Positions 37,313 to 46,200 of a stretch of 64,000 bases of DNA are shown piece by piece; position 1 is the first letter of the stretch; every line of letters begins with the position of its first letter. The stretch lies in contig JAUSID010000141.1 in the NCBI GenBank assembly GCA_030648295.1, positions 36,726 through 100,725 of the forward strand, read 5' to 3'. A program made the translations under genes and the position numbers. The notes under the pieces were generated by a model that ran no database searches, had not been told where the DNA came from, and saw only the letters and a list, made by a program, of their open reading frames with translations. Origin of the DNA: Opitutaceae bacterium. Lineage in GTDB: Bacteria; Verrucomicrobiota; Verrucomicrobiia; Opitutales; Opitutaceae.

Positions 37313-39439
37313 ATGAATCAGCGCATATCCACTAAATCGCGACGCCGCGCAGAGGCCGCCCGCGAACGGCCGGTGAAGCCGTTTTATTTCAATCGCGAGT
37401 TGTCCTGGCTGGCGTTCAACCGGCGCGTGCTCGAGCAGGCCCGGAGCGAACGTCACCCGCTGCTGGAGCGCGTGCGGTTCCTCGCCATCTTCAGCAACAA
37501 TCTCGACGAGTTCTTCGAGATCCGCGTCGCCGGCCTGATCCAGCAGGCGGAGTCGGGTGTCGCGGAGCCGGGACCCGATGGCGTCGATCCCGAGACACAG
37601 CTGCGTCGCATTCGCGCCATGGTCGACACGCTGCTCGAGGAGCAATACGCGTGCTGGCACAAACAGCTCGTGCCGGCACTCGCGGCCGAGGGCTTCCGGT
37701 TCCGGTCCGCCCGCGATCTCAGCTCGCGCGAACTCGCCTGGGTTCGCGCTTATTTTCAGCAGCAGGTTTATCCCGTACTCACGCCGCTCGCCGTCGACCA
37801 GGCCCATCCCTTCCCCCAGCTCGGCAACAAGACGCTCAACGTCGTGGTGGCGCTCGACAATCCCGCCACCCCGTCGGTGGAGCAATCGATCGCCATCCTG
37901 CCGGTGCCGCGGATCCTGCCGCGCATCGTCAGCATCGGGCCGGCGCATGGTCGCACGGTTCCGCTGATCTTTCTCAGCGAGATCATCAAACTCTTCGCCG
38001 GCGAACTTTTTCCCGGCTACCGCGTCACCGGCGCCCACGCCTTCCGGGTCACGCGCAACAGTGATCTCTACATCGACGAGGAGGAGTCCGCGAACCTGCT
38101 CAAGAAGATCGAGGAGGAGTTGCGGAATCTCCGGCGCGGTGCGGCCGTGCGGCTCGAGATCGAGGCGACGGTCGATCGCGCGCTGTTCAACACGCTCTGC
38201 ACGCACCTGTCGCTGCCGGCGCGCCATGCGTTCCGGCTCGAGGGGCCATTGAACCTGCTGCGGGTGGAAAGCGTGGCCGAGTTCGACCGGCCGGATTTGA
38301 AGTACCCGCCATTCCTGCCCGCGAACGCCTCGCCGCTGCGCGATCCGGCGCGAATATTCGAGACGCTGCGCACCCAGGACGTGCTGCTCCACCACCCGTA
38401 TGATTCGTTCACGCCGGTCGTGGATTTCGTCGAACAGGCGGCGCGCGACCCGCAGGTATTTGCGATCAAGCAGACGTTTTACCGGACGAGCGGCGACTCG
38501 CCACTGGTGCGCGCGTTGATCGATGCCTCGCAGAACGGCAAGCAGGTGACGGCGCTCGTCGAGTTGAAGGCGCGCTTCGACGAGGCGAACAACATCCAGT
38601 GGGCCCGGCAGCTCGAGGAGGCCGGCGTGCATGTGGTCTACGGGCTGATTGGCCACAAGACCCACTGCAAGATGTGCCTCGTCGTGCGTCGCGAAGGCCG
38701 CCGGCTGGTGCATTACGTGCATCTCGGCACCGGCAACTACAATCCGCGCACGGCGCGGTGTTACACCGACCTCAGCTACTTCACCGCGCGAACGGATATG
38801 ACGTCCGACGCCGCCGAACTCTTCAACACGCTCACCGGGTTCGGCCGCTCGCCGCGATTCCGCCATCTGTTCGTGGCGCCGTTCGACCTGCATCGTCGCA
38901 CGTGCAAGCTGATCGCGCGCGAGGCCCGACACGCCGCGGCCGGCCGGCCCGCCCGGATCATGGCGAAGATGAACGCGCTGGTGGATGAGGACACGATCGA
39001 TGAGTTGTATGCCGCTTCACAGGCGGGCGTGTCGATCGATCTCATCGTGCGCGGCACCTGCTGCCTTGTTCCCGGCGTGCCCGGGTTGAGCGAGAACATC
39101 CGCGTTCGTAGCATCGTCGGCCGTTTCCTCGAGCACGCGCGGGCATTTTATTTTGAAAACGACGGTGGCAAGCCGGTGATCCTGGCCGGCAGCGCGGACT
39201 GGATGCCGCGTAATTTTTTCCGCCGCGTGGAGGTGCAGTTCCCGATTGGGGCGCCCGCGCTGCGTCGCTGGGTCGTGGAGGGGCTGTTCGCGACCGAGCT
39301 GCGCGACACCGCCAACACGCGGGTGCTGCTGGCCAACGGAACCTACGTCGTGCCGACCCGTAGCGGCGGGCGTGGCAGCCGCGCGTTTTCGGCGCACGAA
39401 CAATTCATGGCTGCCGCGAACGCCCGCGCGCGGGAGTGA
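37313..39439 (+). CDS. ppk1: Polyphosphate kinase 1
   Basis: 708 aa, the normal size. The N-terminal domain opens with FYFNRELSWLAFNRRVLEQA and FLAIFSNNLDEFFEIRVAGL. The catalytic phospholipase-D-like domains carry the autophosphorylated His in YGLIGHKTHCKMCLV and RLVHYVHLGTGNYNPRTAR, then SLIDLIV-type IDLIVRGTCCLVPG and the late ILAGSADWMPRNFFRRVE. The enzyme makes inorganic polyphosphate from ATP at the membrane. The ATG at 37313 was chosen since the upstream frame is only repeat sequence. It is divergent from lacI and monocistronic. Confidence 0.93.
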   Translation: MNQRISTKSRRRAEAARERPVKPFYFNRELSWLAFNRRVLEQARSERHPLLERVRFLAIFSNNLDEFFEIRVAGLIQQAESGVAEPGPDGVDPETQLRRIRAMVDTLLEEQYACWHKQLVPALAAEGFRFRSARDLSSRELAWVRAYFQQQVYPVLTPLAVDQAHPFPQLGNKTLNVVVALDNPATPSVEQSIAILPVPRILPRIVSIGPAHGRTVPLIFLSEIIKLFAGELFPGYRVTGAHAFRVTRNSDLYIDEEESANLLKKIEEELRNLRRGAAVRLEIEATVDRALFNTLCTHLSLPARHAFRLEGPLNLLRVESVAEFDRPDLKYPPFLPANASPLRDPARIFETLRTQDVLLHHPYDSFTPVVDFVEQAARDPQVFAIKQTFYRTSGDSPLVRALIDASQNGKQVTALVELKARFDEANNIQWARQLEEAGVHVVYGLIGHKTHCKMCLVVRREGRRLVHYVHLGTGNYNPRTARCYTDLSYFTARTDMTSDAAELFNTLTGFGRSPRFRHLFVAPFDLHRRTCKLIAREARHAAAGRPARIMAKMNALVDEDTIDELYAASQAGVSIDLIVRGTCCLVPGVPGLSENIRVRSIVGRFLEHARAFYFENDGGKPVILAGSADWMPRNFFRRVEVQFPIGAPALRRWVVEGLFATELRDTANTRVLLANGTYVVPTRSGGRGSRAFSAHEQFMAAANARARE

Positions 39440-39459
39440 CCACCCGTTCTCGCTCCGCA

Positions 39460-39850
39460 CTCAGGTTCTCTTTCTCTTTCTCTTAATCTTCATCTTAATC
39501 TTTCTTTCCCCGCCGTGCAGGGAGCACGAGAACGATTACGAGAAAGAGAACGATGCAGCCGCAGTCGGCCGGATTCCGCGGCTTGCGAGTGGCTGCGGCT
39601 TCCAGCCCGTGGACTTCGTTCGTTGGGAATTTCGCGAACGTCGCCGCCCTGGGAGCGCGGGCATCCTGCCCGCCCCTGCATTTCGTTTTTCTCTCCATGC
39701 GGGCGAGACGCCCGCGCTCCCAGGGAAAGCCGTACCGCCCGCGGCTTCAAACGTGGCAGCGGCTTCCTGCCGCAGATGATTCGATCGCTCGCAGTCGGTC
39801 ACTCGCACCGCCAATGCGAAACGATGAGCTCCGCGCCGCACCTTTGCCGC
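39460..39850. repeat. Repeat cluster downstream of ppk
   Basis: No gene is seen in 39440-39863. The region holds a pyrimidine run with CTCTTTCTCTTTCTC (39466), its purine counterpart near 39530, and a unit GATGCAGCCGCAGTCGGCCG (39551) that recurs at 41475. Family B palindromes lie at about 39589 and 39764, and family A units in both orientations at 39646-39673 and 39700-39722. Confidence 0.8.
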
Positions 39851-39863
39851 AAACGCGCCTCGC

Positions 39864-40115
39864 TCAGATGTCGCGATCGCGGTGTGCCGCCGTGGTCAGG
39901 GGGAAAATCTCCAGCTCCGCCGCGAGCCAGTGCGCGAGATCCTCGTTATCCGGACGGCCCTTGCTTTCCCAGATCGAGTACGCCCGGTGAAGGATTTCCT
40001 CCCGCGCCGCCCCATCGCTGGATTTCAAACCGGCAAAATGATCGCGTAGCGTCATTGAAATATCGTTCGCTGGACTCAGCGCGATGGGCGGCCGCGTAAT
40101 CGTCAAGGTTGCCAT
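39864..40115 (-). CDS. DUF2934 domain protein
   Basis: 83 aa from the ATG at 40115. The C-terminal half is the DUF2934 motif: EEILHRAYSIWESKGRPDNE followed by DLAHWLAAELEI. DUF2934 proteins are small, cytoplasmic, of unknown function and common in Alphaproteobacteria and Verrucomicrobiota. The frame extends further upstream but only through low-complexity sequence. Confidence 0.75.
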   Translation of the reverse strand: MATLTITRPPIALSPANDISMTLRDHFAGLKSSDGAAREEILHRAYSIWESKGRPDNEDLAHWLAAELEIFPLTTAAHRDRDI

Positions 40116-40783
40116 TTTCACCCGCCAGCGTCGCATCGTTCGCACCTCGCCACAACTGGTGGTCCTGCGCTGGCGCCGCCGCGTTGCGGGACAACACGGA
40201 TAGCCGTTTATTATCCGAGCCCGCCGGTTGGCCGAACGCGATCGGCGAGAAAGATAAAGGGAAAGAGAAAGAGGAAAGAGAAAGAACCGGTGACGCTCCT
40301 TTGGTTGCGGCCAAGGTGCCGTGGCGGGACACCTCCTGGCCAATATGGATTATCGATGGAATGAGATGGCCGGTGTCGCGGTTACCTTCGCGCCAGGTCA
40401 AGGCACGCCTAATCCGTGGCTATCGCCGACAAACGCGTGTAACCTATCGGCCTCAACCCGCCCATGTCGTCCCGTCGCCGCCATTCTCCGCCCGCGCATC
40501 CCCGGCGTCTCTCCCGGTGGATGCATGCGCGTCGATCTCCAGTGGCGACTCACACTGCCCTTCCGCTCGTGTCGTGGTTGCAACCAAGCATCGATGGCCG
40601 CCAAGAATCCGCGCCGGCGGCGAAGGAAACCGGCGGATCGCTCGCGCGGTTGTTCTCATATGAAACCGGAATTTTCGGCCCGGCGCCTCATCCGCAATTC
40701 CATTCCGCGGATCAATCCTTCGCGCAACTGTATGCCTTGCTGCTCATCCGGCTTCGCGGCTTGAGGCCGTAGTGGTTGCGGCG
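40116..40783. other. Gene-free intergenic region
   Basis: A purine-rich tract (GAAAGAG-type, 40235-40292) is present, followed by sequence with one plus-strand open frame of about 100 codons (40464-40772) that has no recognisable domain, start signal or bias. The motif TTTGGTTGCGGCCAAGGTGC near 40300 recurs at about 44740. I see no supportable gene. Confidence 0.5.
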
Positions 40784-41185
40784 AGTGGCTGCGGCATCCT
40801 GCCGCAGATTGGAGTTTGGCCAATTTTCAGCGCCAACGGCGCGTAGTCCCTCAGCCCAGGCCAACGGCCTGGGCTGAGGGTTACGATTGCTCCGGCCTGA
40901 AAGGCCGGGACAAGGCTCAATCCCAAACAGATCTTTCATCATAGGCTACCTGGTAGCGTTCGAGGAAGCGGCGGTATTCCTCTTGAAAGGTCACTTTCTG
41001 GTGATGCGTCTCCTGATTGCGGATATATGATTGGGGCATTGATGAGGCGTGGTCGCAGCCTTTCAGGCCGCGTCGCTGACCCCATATTACCCCAGGCCGT
41101 TGGCCTGGGCTAAGAAATTCTCGCGCCGTCGGCGCTGGAAATTGGCAAAACTCCAGGTTGCGGCTTCCAGCCGCAGATGCGCTCG
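40784..41185. mobile_element. Non-autonomous REP/RAYT element: ~125-bp inverted repeats around a transposase remnant
   Basis: The left end (about 40784-40912) and right end (about 41055-41185) are inverted copies of each other. In order from outside to inside they contain family B palindrome, GGAGTTT(T/G)GCCAATTT, CAGCGCC(A/G)ACGGCGCG, AGCCCAGGCCAACGGCCTGG and CGGCCTGAAAGGC. The centre encodes a 40-aa relic of an IS200/RAYT transposase. REP-associated tyrosine transposases mobilise such palindromes in trans, so this is likely a decayed RAYT locus that now moves, if at all, non-autonomously. Confidence 0.7.
40917..41039 (-). pseudogene. IS200-like/RAYT transposase remnant (internal deletion)
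   Basis: 40 codons: the first four (MPQS) match the usual start of these transposases, and the remainder (YIRNQETHHQKVTFQEEYRR...VAYDERSVWD) matches the C-terminal helix and tail. The catalytic HUH and Tyr region, about 100 residues, is missing. The reading frame was preserved across the deletion, ending in a normal TGA. Confidence 0.75.
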
Positions 41186-41607
41186 AAAACTCGCTCGGCC
41201 GAATTCCGCAGCTTGCCAAAGTGGCTGCGGCATCCCCGTTCGACAAGCCTCTCGACAAGCTCGAGGCCTTTCAGACGAGGGACCTGATGGCCGTGAGCCC
41301 TGTCGAACCGGCTCAGGGCCCCGCTGCCGAGGGGCTGCCGCAGATGATTCGAAATCTCGCTCGAGTGTCCCTCCGCAGGAGTCCTGCAGCAGCACGGGCA
41401 TGATGCCCGCGCCACTTCAATCCATGCGGGCGAGACGCCCGCGCTCCCAGGTGACGCCCGCTGTTTCCTGAGAACGATGCAGGCGCAGTCGGCCGAGTTC
41501 CGCAGCTTGCGAGTGGCTGCGGCATCCTGCCGCAGATGATTCGATCGCTTGCAGTCCGTCACCCGGGCCGTGGCGCCGTGGTGTACCGAACGCGGGATTG
41601 AACCCGT
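41186..41607. repeat. Repeat cluster upstream of (after) rpoZ
   Basis: No gene is seen. It holds GACAAGCCTCTCGACAAGCTCG-type units (41240-41262, here in parts), family B palindromes (about 41215 and 41513), two family A units (41402-41421 and 41432-41453), and the unit GATGCAGGCGCAGTCGGCCG (41475) shared with 39551. Confidence 0.75.
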
Positions 41608-41829
41608 TCAGCGATGCGCGGCGATTTCCTCGGCCGTCGCCAACACGTACGTGATCTTGCGCTCGGCGACCTCGCGCAGGGCCGTGTCCTCGGCCGATAG
41701 CTTTTCCAGCGACTCGACCAGCGCGCGATGACCCCGCTTGAGCTGCTTGACGCGGCGGGAGACCACGTTGACGAGGATCGTGGGATCATCGATGACGGCG
41801 AGGGCAGCTTGGAGGTAATCGTTTCTCAT
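41608..41829 (-). CDS. rpoZ: RNA polymerase omega subunit
   Basis: 73 aa from the ATG at 41829. The sequence fits RpoZ: MRNDYLQAALAVIDDPTILV, VVSRRVKQLKRGHRALVES, and VAERKITYVLATAEE. Omega wraps the beta' C-terminus and helps RNA polymerase assembly. The N-terminus is shorter than in E. coli (91 aa) but normal for Verrucomicrobiota. It is monocistronic here, with no spoT or gmk neighbour. Confidence 0.85.
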   Translation of the reverse strand: MRNDYLQAALAVIDDPTILVNVVSRRVKQLKRGHRALVESLEKLSAEDTALREVAERKITYVLATAEEIAAHR

Positions 41830-42107
41830 GGAGCGGAGCGGTGGTGAGTTTGGCCGGGCGGTCGGCCAGTCAGTCACGGTATCGTCAATTCACGAATACG
41901 CGAAGTATATGTCACCTGCGATTTCTCCTCATGGGCAATGCGCTGCCGGGCCGGTTCGAATGAAGGCCGTGCGGGCGCGCGAGTTGCCCTTGCGCGCCGG
42001 CGGCGGCGACGGTGGATCCGGATGCGCGATTTTCGGCTTTCGTTTTCGGGGATCAGCCCTACGTTCTCGCGTTCTGTCCGTCCGGAGCCTCGGCCGGCGG
42101 GTGTCAC

Positions 42108-42197
42108 GGAGAGGTGGCAGAGTGGTCTATCGCACCTGACTCGAAATCAGGAGTGGGGGAAACTCCACCGTGGGTTCAAATCCCACCCTCTCCGCCA
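42108..42197 (+). tRNA. tRNA-Ser (anticodon CGA)
   Basis: Acceptor stem GGAGAGG / CCTCTCC, D arm with GTGGCAGAGTGG, anticodon stem CCTGA / TCAGG around loop CTCGAAA (anticodon CGA), a long class II variable arm (GTGGGGGAAACTCCAC), T loop GTTCAAATC, discriminator G and encoded CCA. 90 nt. The unstable-looking region with VapBC and gene fragments begins right after its 3' end, but I saw no direct repeat of the tRNA end that would mark an integrated island. Confidence 0.95.
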
Positions 42198-42383
42198 TGC
42201 GCGCTTCGGGCGCACGGTGGTACCTGCGAAGCGGGCGCGATGCGAAGCATCGCAGAGGTGGGATATAGGCAAACGCCGGCTTGGCGGCGTTTGGGATGAA
42301 GCCCCGCGCGAAGCGAGTCACTCCCACCCTCACCTACGCTCGCGTCACGAGCGTACCCTCGACGGGGAACAATTAGAGAACGG

Positions 42384-42836
42384 TCAGGTAGGCGATATCG
42401 TCTTCAGGCCCGCAGTCTGAGCGAGCTGCGCCTGCCGAGTGTCATAGGTGACAAAGATTCGCAGCTCGAGTTCAAGGGCGCTCGCGACATGCAGCACGTC
42501 GAGGGAGCGGGTGCCGAGTTTTGCAGAGTGAGCCCGGCTCAATTCGGCTGCGCGGTTGAGCGTTGCGCGCCACAGCAAATCAGCCTGCCGGTAAAGCCCA
42601 GCCGCGAAATCCTCGTCGAAGGAGGCCAGCGTGTCGGCCATGGCTTCGGCGCTGATCTCGCGCCGATGGGCCCCAAGGCAAATGCCGTTGATCACCTCCA
42701 CCCGGCCATGATGCGTAATCGGCAGCGAACCTTTGTTCTTCGCCCGCCACGCATTCATTGCCGCTGACTCGGGCTGATGAAGGTAGAGTTTCAGCAGGGC
42801 GCTGGGATCGACGTAAATGGAATCAGCGGTCGCCAC
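42384..42836 (-). CDS. VapC-type PIN domain toxin
   Basis: 150 aa from a GTG at 42836 that overlaps the antitoxin gene by 14 bp. PIN-domain acidic residues: Asp in IYVDPSALLK, Glu in GRVEVINGI, Asp in GTRSLDVLHVASALELE, and Asp in FVTYDTRQAQLA. It should be a Mg-dependent ribonuclease, with tRNA or rRNA the usual target. The frame can be extended 12 codons to an ATG, but the overlap start fits the family N-terminus better. It is intact and in the usual order, antitoxin first. Confidence 0.85.
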   Translation of the reverse strand: MATADSIYVDPSALLKLYLHQPESAAMNAWRAKNKGSLPITHHGRVEVINGICLGAHRREISAEAMADTLASFDEDFAAGLYRQADLLWRATLNRAAELSRAHSAKLGTRSLDVLHVASALELELRIFVTYDTRQAQLAQTAGLKTISPT

Positions 42837-43083
42837 GATTTTCCTCGTGCAAAGCGTTCGCTGCCGCCGCACTCATGGGCCGCGACTGAAATTTCTTCAG
42901 CCGCGCCATGTAATCCTTGGGTTGGCGCGGCGCCCGTTCCGGCGGCGGGGTGTAGAGCGTAAGCAGGTATTTCGGCTTTCCATGGTCGGAGACAATCACG
43001 GCGCCTTCGGTCTCCACGATTCGCTTTACCTTGGGAAACGAACCGCGCAGCTCGCGAACAGTGGTGATCCTCTTTGCTGCCAT
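42823..43083 (-). CDS. Phd/YefM-like antitoxin
   Basis: 86 aa. The N-terminal MAAKRITTVRELRGSFPKVK and VIVSDHGKPKYLLTLY are the Phd/YefM fold pattern (DNA-binding dimer), and the charged C-terminal tail (KDYMARLKKFQSRPMSAAAA) would neutralise the toxin. It is cotranscribed and overlapped with the PIN toxin downstream and should autorepress the operon. Confidence 0.85.
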   Translation of the reverse strand: MAAKRITTVRELRGSFPKVKRIVETEGAVIVSDHGKPKYLLTLYTPPPERAPRQPKDYMARLKKFQSRPMSAAAANALHEENRGDR

Positions 43084-43268
43084 GTGACTCACTCTTGATT
43101 CACACCCACCGGGAGTCAAGTCGACCGTCCTTCGCCCGCCTCGGAATGGCAGTCCCTGCGGTCCGCGCCGCATTCGATGCCATGTCGCGAAGCAGGGATC
43201 GATCTGCACCCAATCGTTACCGCCGGAGTCGTGATCTTTGAGCCGCTCGCGGACCGAATGGACCCGGC

Positions 43269-43400
43269 TTAAAACCGTCCGCTCACGCCGCCAGTAACGG
43301 TGACGAAGTTGATGATCGTGGTCTGCATCCGATCGGGCTTGCCGACGTAAACCCGCTGCGGCTCGTTGAGCAGGTTGGCGACGTCCAGCAGACGGCTGAC
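43269..43400 (-). pseudogene. C-terminal fragment of a TonB-dependent receptor
   Basis: About 42 codons read RLLDVANLLNEPQRVYVGK and end TVTGGVSGRF and stop. This matches the last strands of Opitutaceae TonB receptors and resembles the tail of the intact receptor at 32887 (DVSNLFNEPQ...GISGRF). No upstream receptor sequence is present, so it is a relic of a deletion or rearrangement. Confidence 0.75.
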
Positions 43401-43418
43401 GGGGTCATGCTTTACCTT

Positions 43419-43583
43419 TTACCTTGTTTCGGTCGGTTGGGTGAACGGCTCCGACGCTTCCGCGCGATACTTCTGTTTCATCCGGAGCAATCTCATCACC
43501 ACGAACAGCAGCGGCAGAACAAAGACCGCGGCAAGGAGCGCCGGACTGATCAAGCTTCGGGCAAACGCATCCAGAATACTCAT
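43419..43583 (-). CDS. Possible small membrane protein
   Basis: 54 codons from an ATG at 43583: one hydrophobic helix (SPALLAAVFVLPLLFVVM) with a basic cytoplasmic flank (RLLRMKQKYRAE). No family is recognised and the ribosome-binding site is weak. It may be a chance frame. Confidence 0.3.
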   Translation of the reverse strand: MSILDAFARSLISPALLAAVFVLPLLFVVMRLLRMKQKYRAEASEPFTQPTETR

Positions 43584-43599
43584 TCGCCAGCTATCCTGA

Positions 43600-44145
43600 C
43601 CGCTGCCCACACGCACGCCACGCTTCTATTCTACCGGAATTCCGGTAGTCGCGAGGCGTGATCTCCGCCTCAGATCGGTTCACGCTCCGGCAGCCGCAAC
43701 TATCGTTTTGCGGCGAACTCCGGCGTCTGTCGTCGCACTCCGCCCGCGTTGCCCGTCCTCAGCCGTCAGCCGTCTGCCGTCTGTCGTCTGTCGTCGGTCG
43801 TCAGTCGTCAGTCGTCAGTCGTCCGTCTACCGCGCCGCGACCCAATTCGCCGACGGCGCCGCGCACAGCCAATCCGGCAGATACGCGCACCGGAATGTCC
43901 CGATCATGATTCGGTACGCCTCGTCGACCTGACAGCATAGGTTGTGCTCGAGCTCGACGCTTCGCTCATCGTATGCCCAGGCGCGCAGGTCATCTGCCGT
44001 CGCCGAAAACTTCGGCGGCCGGGCAGCGGGCGGACGCCGCCGCGCCAGCGAGCTTGCCTGCCCGGCGGTCGCTCGCGTTAGCTGCTCCCGCCGCCGCCCC
44101 GCCCCTACGAGACGCAGCGACGCACCCGGAAAACCTTTCGCCGTT
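43600..44145. other. Mostly gene-free region with a tandem tract
   Basis: It contains CCGTCTGTCGT/CGTCAGT-type 7-mers at about 43755-43830. A minus-strand open stretch (about 43827-44020) reads protein-like (DDLRAWAYDERSVELEHNL) but has no start signal or known domain, so it may be a gene fragment. The region ends at the leader of the DUF1801 gene. Confidence 0.5.
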
Positions 44146-44562
44146 ATGAAACCCACGACCCCTGACCAATACCTCGCCAGCCTCCCCGCCGATCGCCGCG
44201 CCGCGATGCTCGCGCTCCACGCCGCGATTCGCAAGGCCGTGCCCAAACTCACCCCCGAAATCATGATGGGGATGGGTTCGCCCGTCATCGGCTACGGCAA
44301 GTATCACTACAAGTCTGCCAGCGGCCGCGAGGGCGACTGGTTCTTGATCGGACTCTCCGCGCGAAAGAACTACTACAGCCTCCACATCTGCGCCGCCGAC
44401 AAGGGCGGTTACCTCGCCGAACAAAATGCCGCCAAGCTCGGCAAGGTGAAGACCGGCCGCAGTTGCATCAACTTCAAGAAACTCGAGGACCTGAAGCTCG
44501 ACGTCGCGATGGCACTCGTGAAACAGGCCGTGAAGTCCGGCGGCCTCAACGCAGACGGGTAA
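44146..44562 (+). CDS. DUF1801 (YdhG-like) protein
   Basis: 138 aa from the ATG at 44146. The DUF1801 pattern includes QYLASLPADRRAAMLALHAA, PEIMMGMGSPVIGYGKYHYK, LIGLSARKNYYSLHICA and GRSCINFKKLEDLKLDV. The fold is frataxin-like and the function unknown; B. subtilis YdhG has been proposed as an iron chaperone. It stands alone between repeats. Confidence 0.85.
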   Translation: MKPTTPDQYLASLPADRRAAMLALHAAIRKAVPKLTPEIMMGMGSPVIGYGKYHYKSASGREGDWFLIGLSARKNYYSLHICAADKGGYLAEQNAAKLGKVKTGRSCINFKKLEDLKLDVAMALVKQAVKSGGLNADG

Positions 44563-44863
44563 TTCGATCCGGATCGTACCGATTCGCGACGATTTTGGGG
44601 AATCGTGTACCGAGCGAAGCGACATCCGCCAATCGGTCATCGGTCATCTAAAATCTGTCATTTGGAAGACCGGCCAAATTCAATGGATTGGAAATTTCAA
44701 GATGCCCGATGCCAGATGCCCGATTTCAAGATTTCCCCTTTGGTTGCGGCCACCGTGCCGCGTTGGGAAATAGACGGGCTAACGGGAGACGTTCTCTCGG
44801 CTCGATTGAAACGCTTCGGCGTCTGCGTGCCGGTCGCTCCGACGTGAATCGTGAAGCGCTGCG
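44563..44863. other. Gene-free region with short repeats
   Basis: CATCGGTCAT, GATGCCCGATGCCAGATGCC and TTTGGTTGCGGCCACC (compare about 40300) are present. No reading frame looks like a gene. Confidence 0.5.
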
Positions 44864-45517
44864 TTACCGTTTCGAAAGGTCCCGGATGAAAATGTCCTTG
44901 AATCGCATCTCGCCCTTGCCGCCGGAGTGAAGTTGCAGGGCGACGTAGCCATCGAACGAGAGCGGCGTCGGATCGGTGAAGTCGACCACGGTGATGCCAT
45001 TGAGCCGGACGATGTATCGGTTGGCCTCAATCTTGATCAGCATCTCATTCCAGTCGTTGGGACGGACGACCAGTTCGTTTTCCGCGGCGGGCCAGACCAC
45101 CCATTTACGGCCGTCGCCATAGATGCCGCCCGTATGGTGGCCGAGCACCCGGTCGATTTCGACTTGCAACCCCTGCGTGACCTTCGGCGTCTCGCCTTCG
45201 AACTCGACGTGAAAAAAGACGCCGCTGTTTCCGTCGGCCTCGCACTTGAAGCGGAGCGACAGGTGAAAATCGATGTAGCGCTTTTCCGTTCGGAGATAGC
45301 CGTAGCTATCCGTCTGACCCTTGCCGTAAATCGCGCCGTCCACGACCTCCCACTTTTCGGTGCCGACGTTGACCCATCCCGTGAGGTCCTTGCCGTTGAA
45401 AAGCGAAACCCAACCGGTATCGGGCGCCTTGGCGGCGGGGCGCGGGGCGGGCGCTGACAAGAGAGCAGCGTCGGCCGCAATGAATGCGAAACACAGGGCA
45501 ATCAGTTTGTTTTTCAT
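44864..45517 (-). CDS. Secreted DUF1080 (3-keto-disaccharide hydrolase) protein
   Basis: 217 aa. The start at 45517 gives a signal peptide (NKLIALCFAFIAADAALLS). The DUF1080/concanavalin-like jelly roll has GWVSLFNGKDLTGWVNVG, WEVVDGAIYGKG, NSGVFFHVEFEG, GLQVEIDRVLGHHTGGIYGD, NDWNEMLIKIEANRY and LNGITVVDFTD. The family is very abundant in PVC bacteria, and some members hydrolyse 3-ketoglycosides. An ATG 7 codons upstream is possible. No operon partner is present. Confidence 0.87.
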   Translation of the reverse strand: MKNKLIALCFAFIAADAALLSAPAPRPAAKAPDTGWVSLFNGKDLTGWVNVGTEKWEVVDGAIYGKGQTDSYGYLRTEKRYIDFHLSLRFKCEADGNSGVFFHVEFEGETPKVTQGLQVEIDRVLGHHTGGIYGDGRKWVVWPAAENELVVRPNDWNEMLIKIEANRYIVRLNGITVVDFTDPTPLSFDGYVALQLHSGGKGEMRFKDIFIRDLSKR

Positions 45518-45596
45518 CAGAGGTCTTCGAATATTCATCGGCAGTAGAGCGGCGATATAGTGAGAGTATTGACGCGCCGTGCTGGCCGGCACGAGG

Positions 45597-45806
45597 AAAT
45601 GTCATCGGCTGCTGCCAAAGCGCCGGCTGCTGGATTACGTCGAGAACTTCGTGCTCTACCACCGCGCCAAGACGAAGATCGTAGCGCAAGACCACCAGTT
45701 CCTCGGAGTGAAAAAGGCGTTCGAGGTTTTTCGGGATCGTGACGACCGGAAGGGAAAGCTCGGCGTGTTCTGGCACACCCAAAGCTCGGGCAAGAGCATC
45801 GCTCAA
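45597..45806 (+). pseudogene. Type I restriction enzyme HsdR fragment
   Basis: About 70 codons match the region of HsdR leading into helicase motif I: RLLDYVENFVLYHRAKTKIV, QFLGVKKAFEVF, GKLGVFWHTQSSGKS. Here HTQSSGKS is the Walker A, normally HTQGSGKS. The match stops abruptly at the next gene's end and has no start or partner hsdM/hsdS. It is a relic of a type I restriction system. Confidence 0.75.
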
Positions 45807-46075
45807 TCGCGGCCCGGGAGCGGGCGATCCCGGCGGATTTCGCGCTGCCATTCCACCGGGTCCATGATCGAGCTGAACGTGCCCAACTCGCGCAGTTTTT
45901 CGCAGGCTGCCTCAATCTTGCGCCGCCGTTCCTCGACGGTTTCCGCGGGAGCAGACGGCTCCGCGGCTTCAAACGTGGCTGTTACCTTGACCTTGCCCTG
46001 CGGCAGGCCAGCCGGCACCGGCACATGCACGGTGCCGTCCGCATCGGGTTCAAGGATGGCGGTGACGGTGCTCAT
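45803..46075 (-). CDS. Orphan antitoxin-like protein (PIN-toxin partner type)
   Basis: 90 aa. A beta-rich N-terminus (STVTAILEPDADGTVHVPVP, GKVKVTATFE) is joined to a helical charged tail ending DPVEWQREIRRDRPLPGRD, a pattern I associate with antitoxins paired with PIN toxins. Here no PIN gene follows, because the HsdR fragment abuts the stop codon. The antitoxin may be orphaned by deletion of its toxin. Assignment is by recollection of the motif and is moderate. Confidence 0.55.
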   Translation of the reverse strand: MSTVTAILEPDADGTVHVPVPAGLPQGKVKVTATFEAAEPSAPAETVEERRRKIEAACEKLRELGTFSSIMDPVEWQREIRRDRPLPGRD

Positions 46076-46200
46076 GATGCGAAACGATACTGAAATACGG
46101 TCGCCCGTAAAGCCGCCGCTACGCCTCCGCCGCCATGCTGGGCGGAAGCACCTCGTTGCTCTCGCGATTCGCGAATCCTCAATTCTTCCCCTCGTGAACA

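Noticed and set aside
40464..40772. Open frame of about 100 codons on the plus strand
   Set aside because: No domain, start signal or codon bias; surrounded by repeats.
42198..42383. Possible integration site at the tRNA-Ser 3' end
   Set aside because: No repeat of the tRNA 3' end and no integrase were seen in the window.
43827..44020. Minus-strand protein-like stretch
   Set aside because: It reads like protein but has no start or known family; kept only as a possible fragment in the region note.
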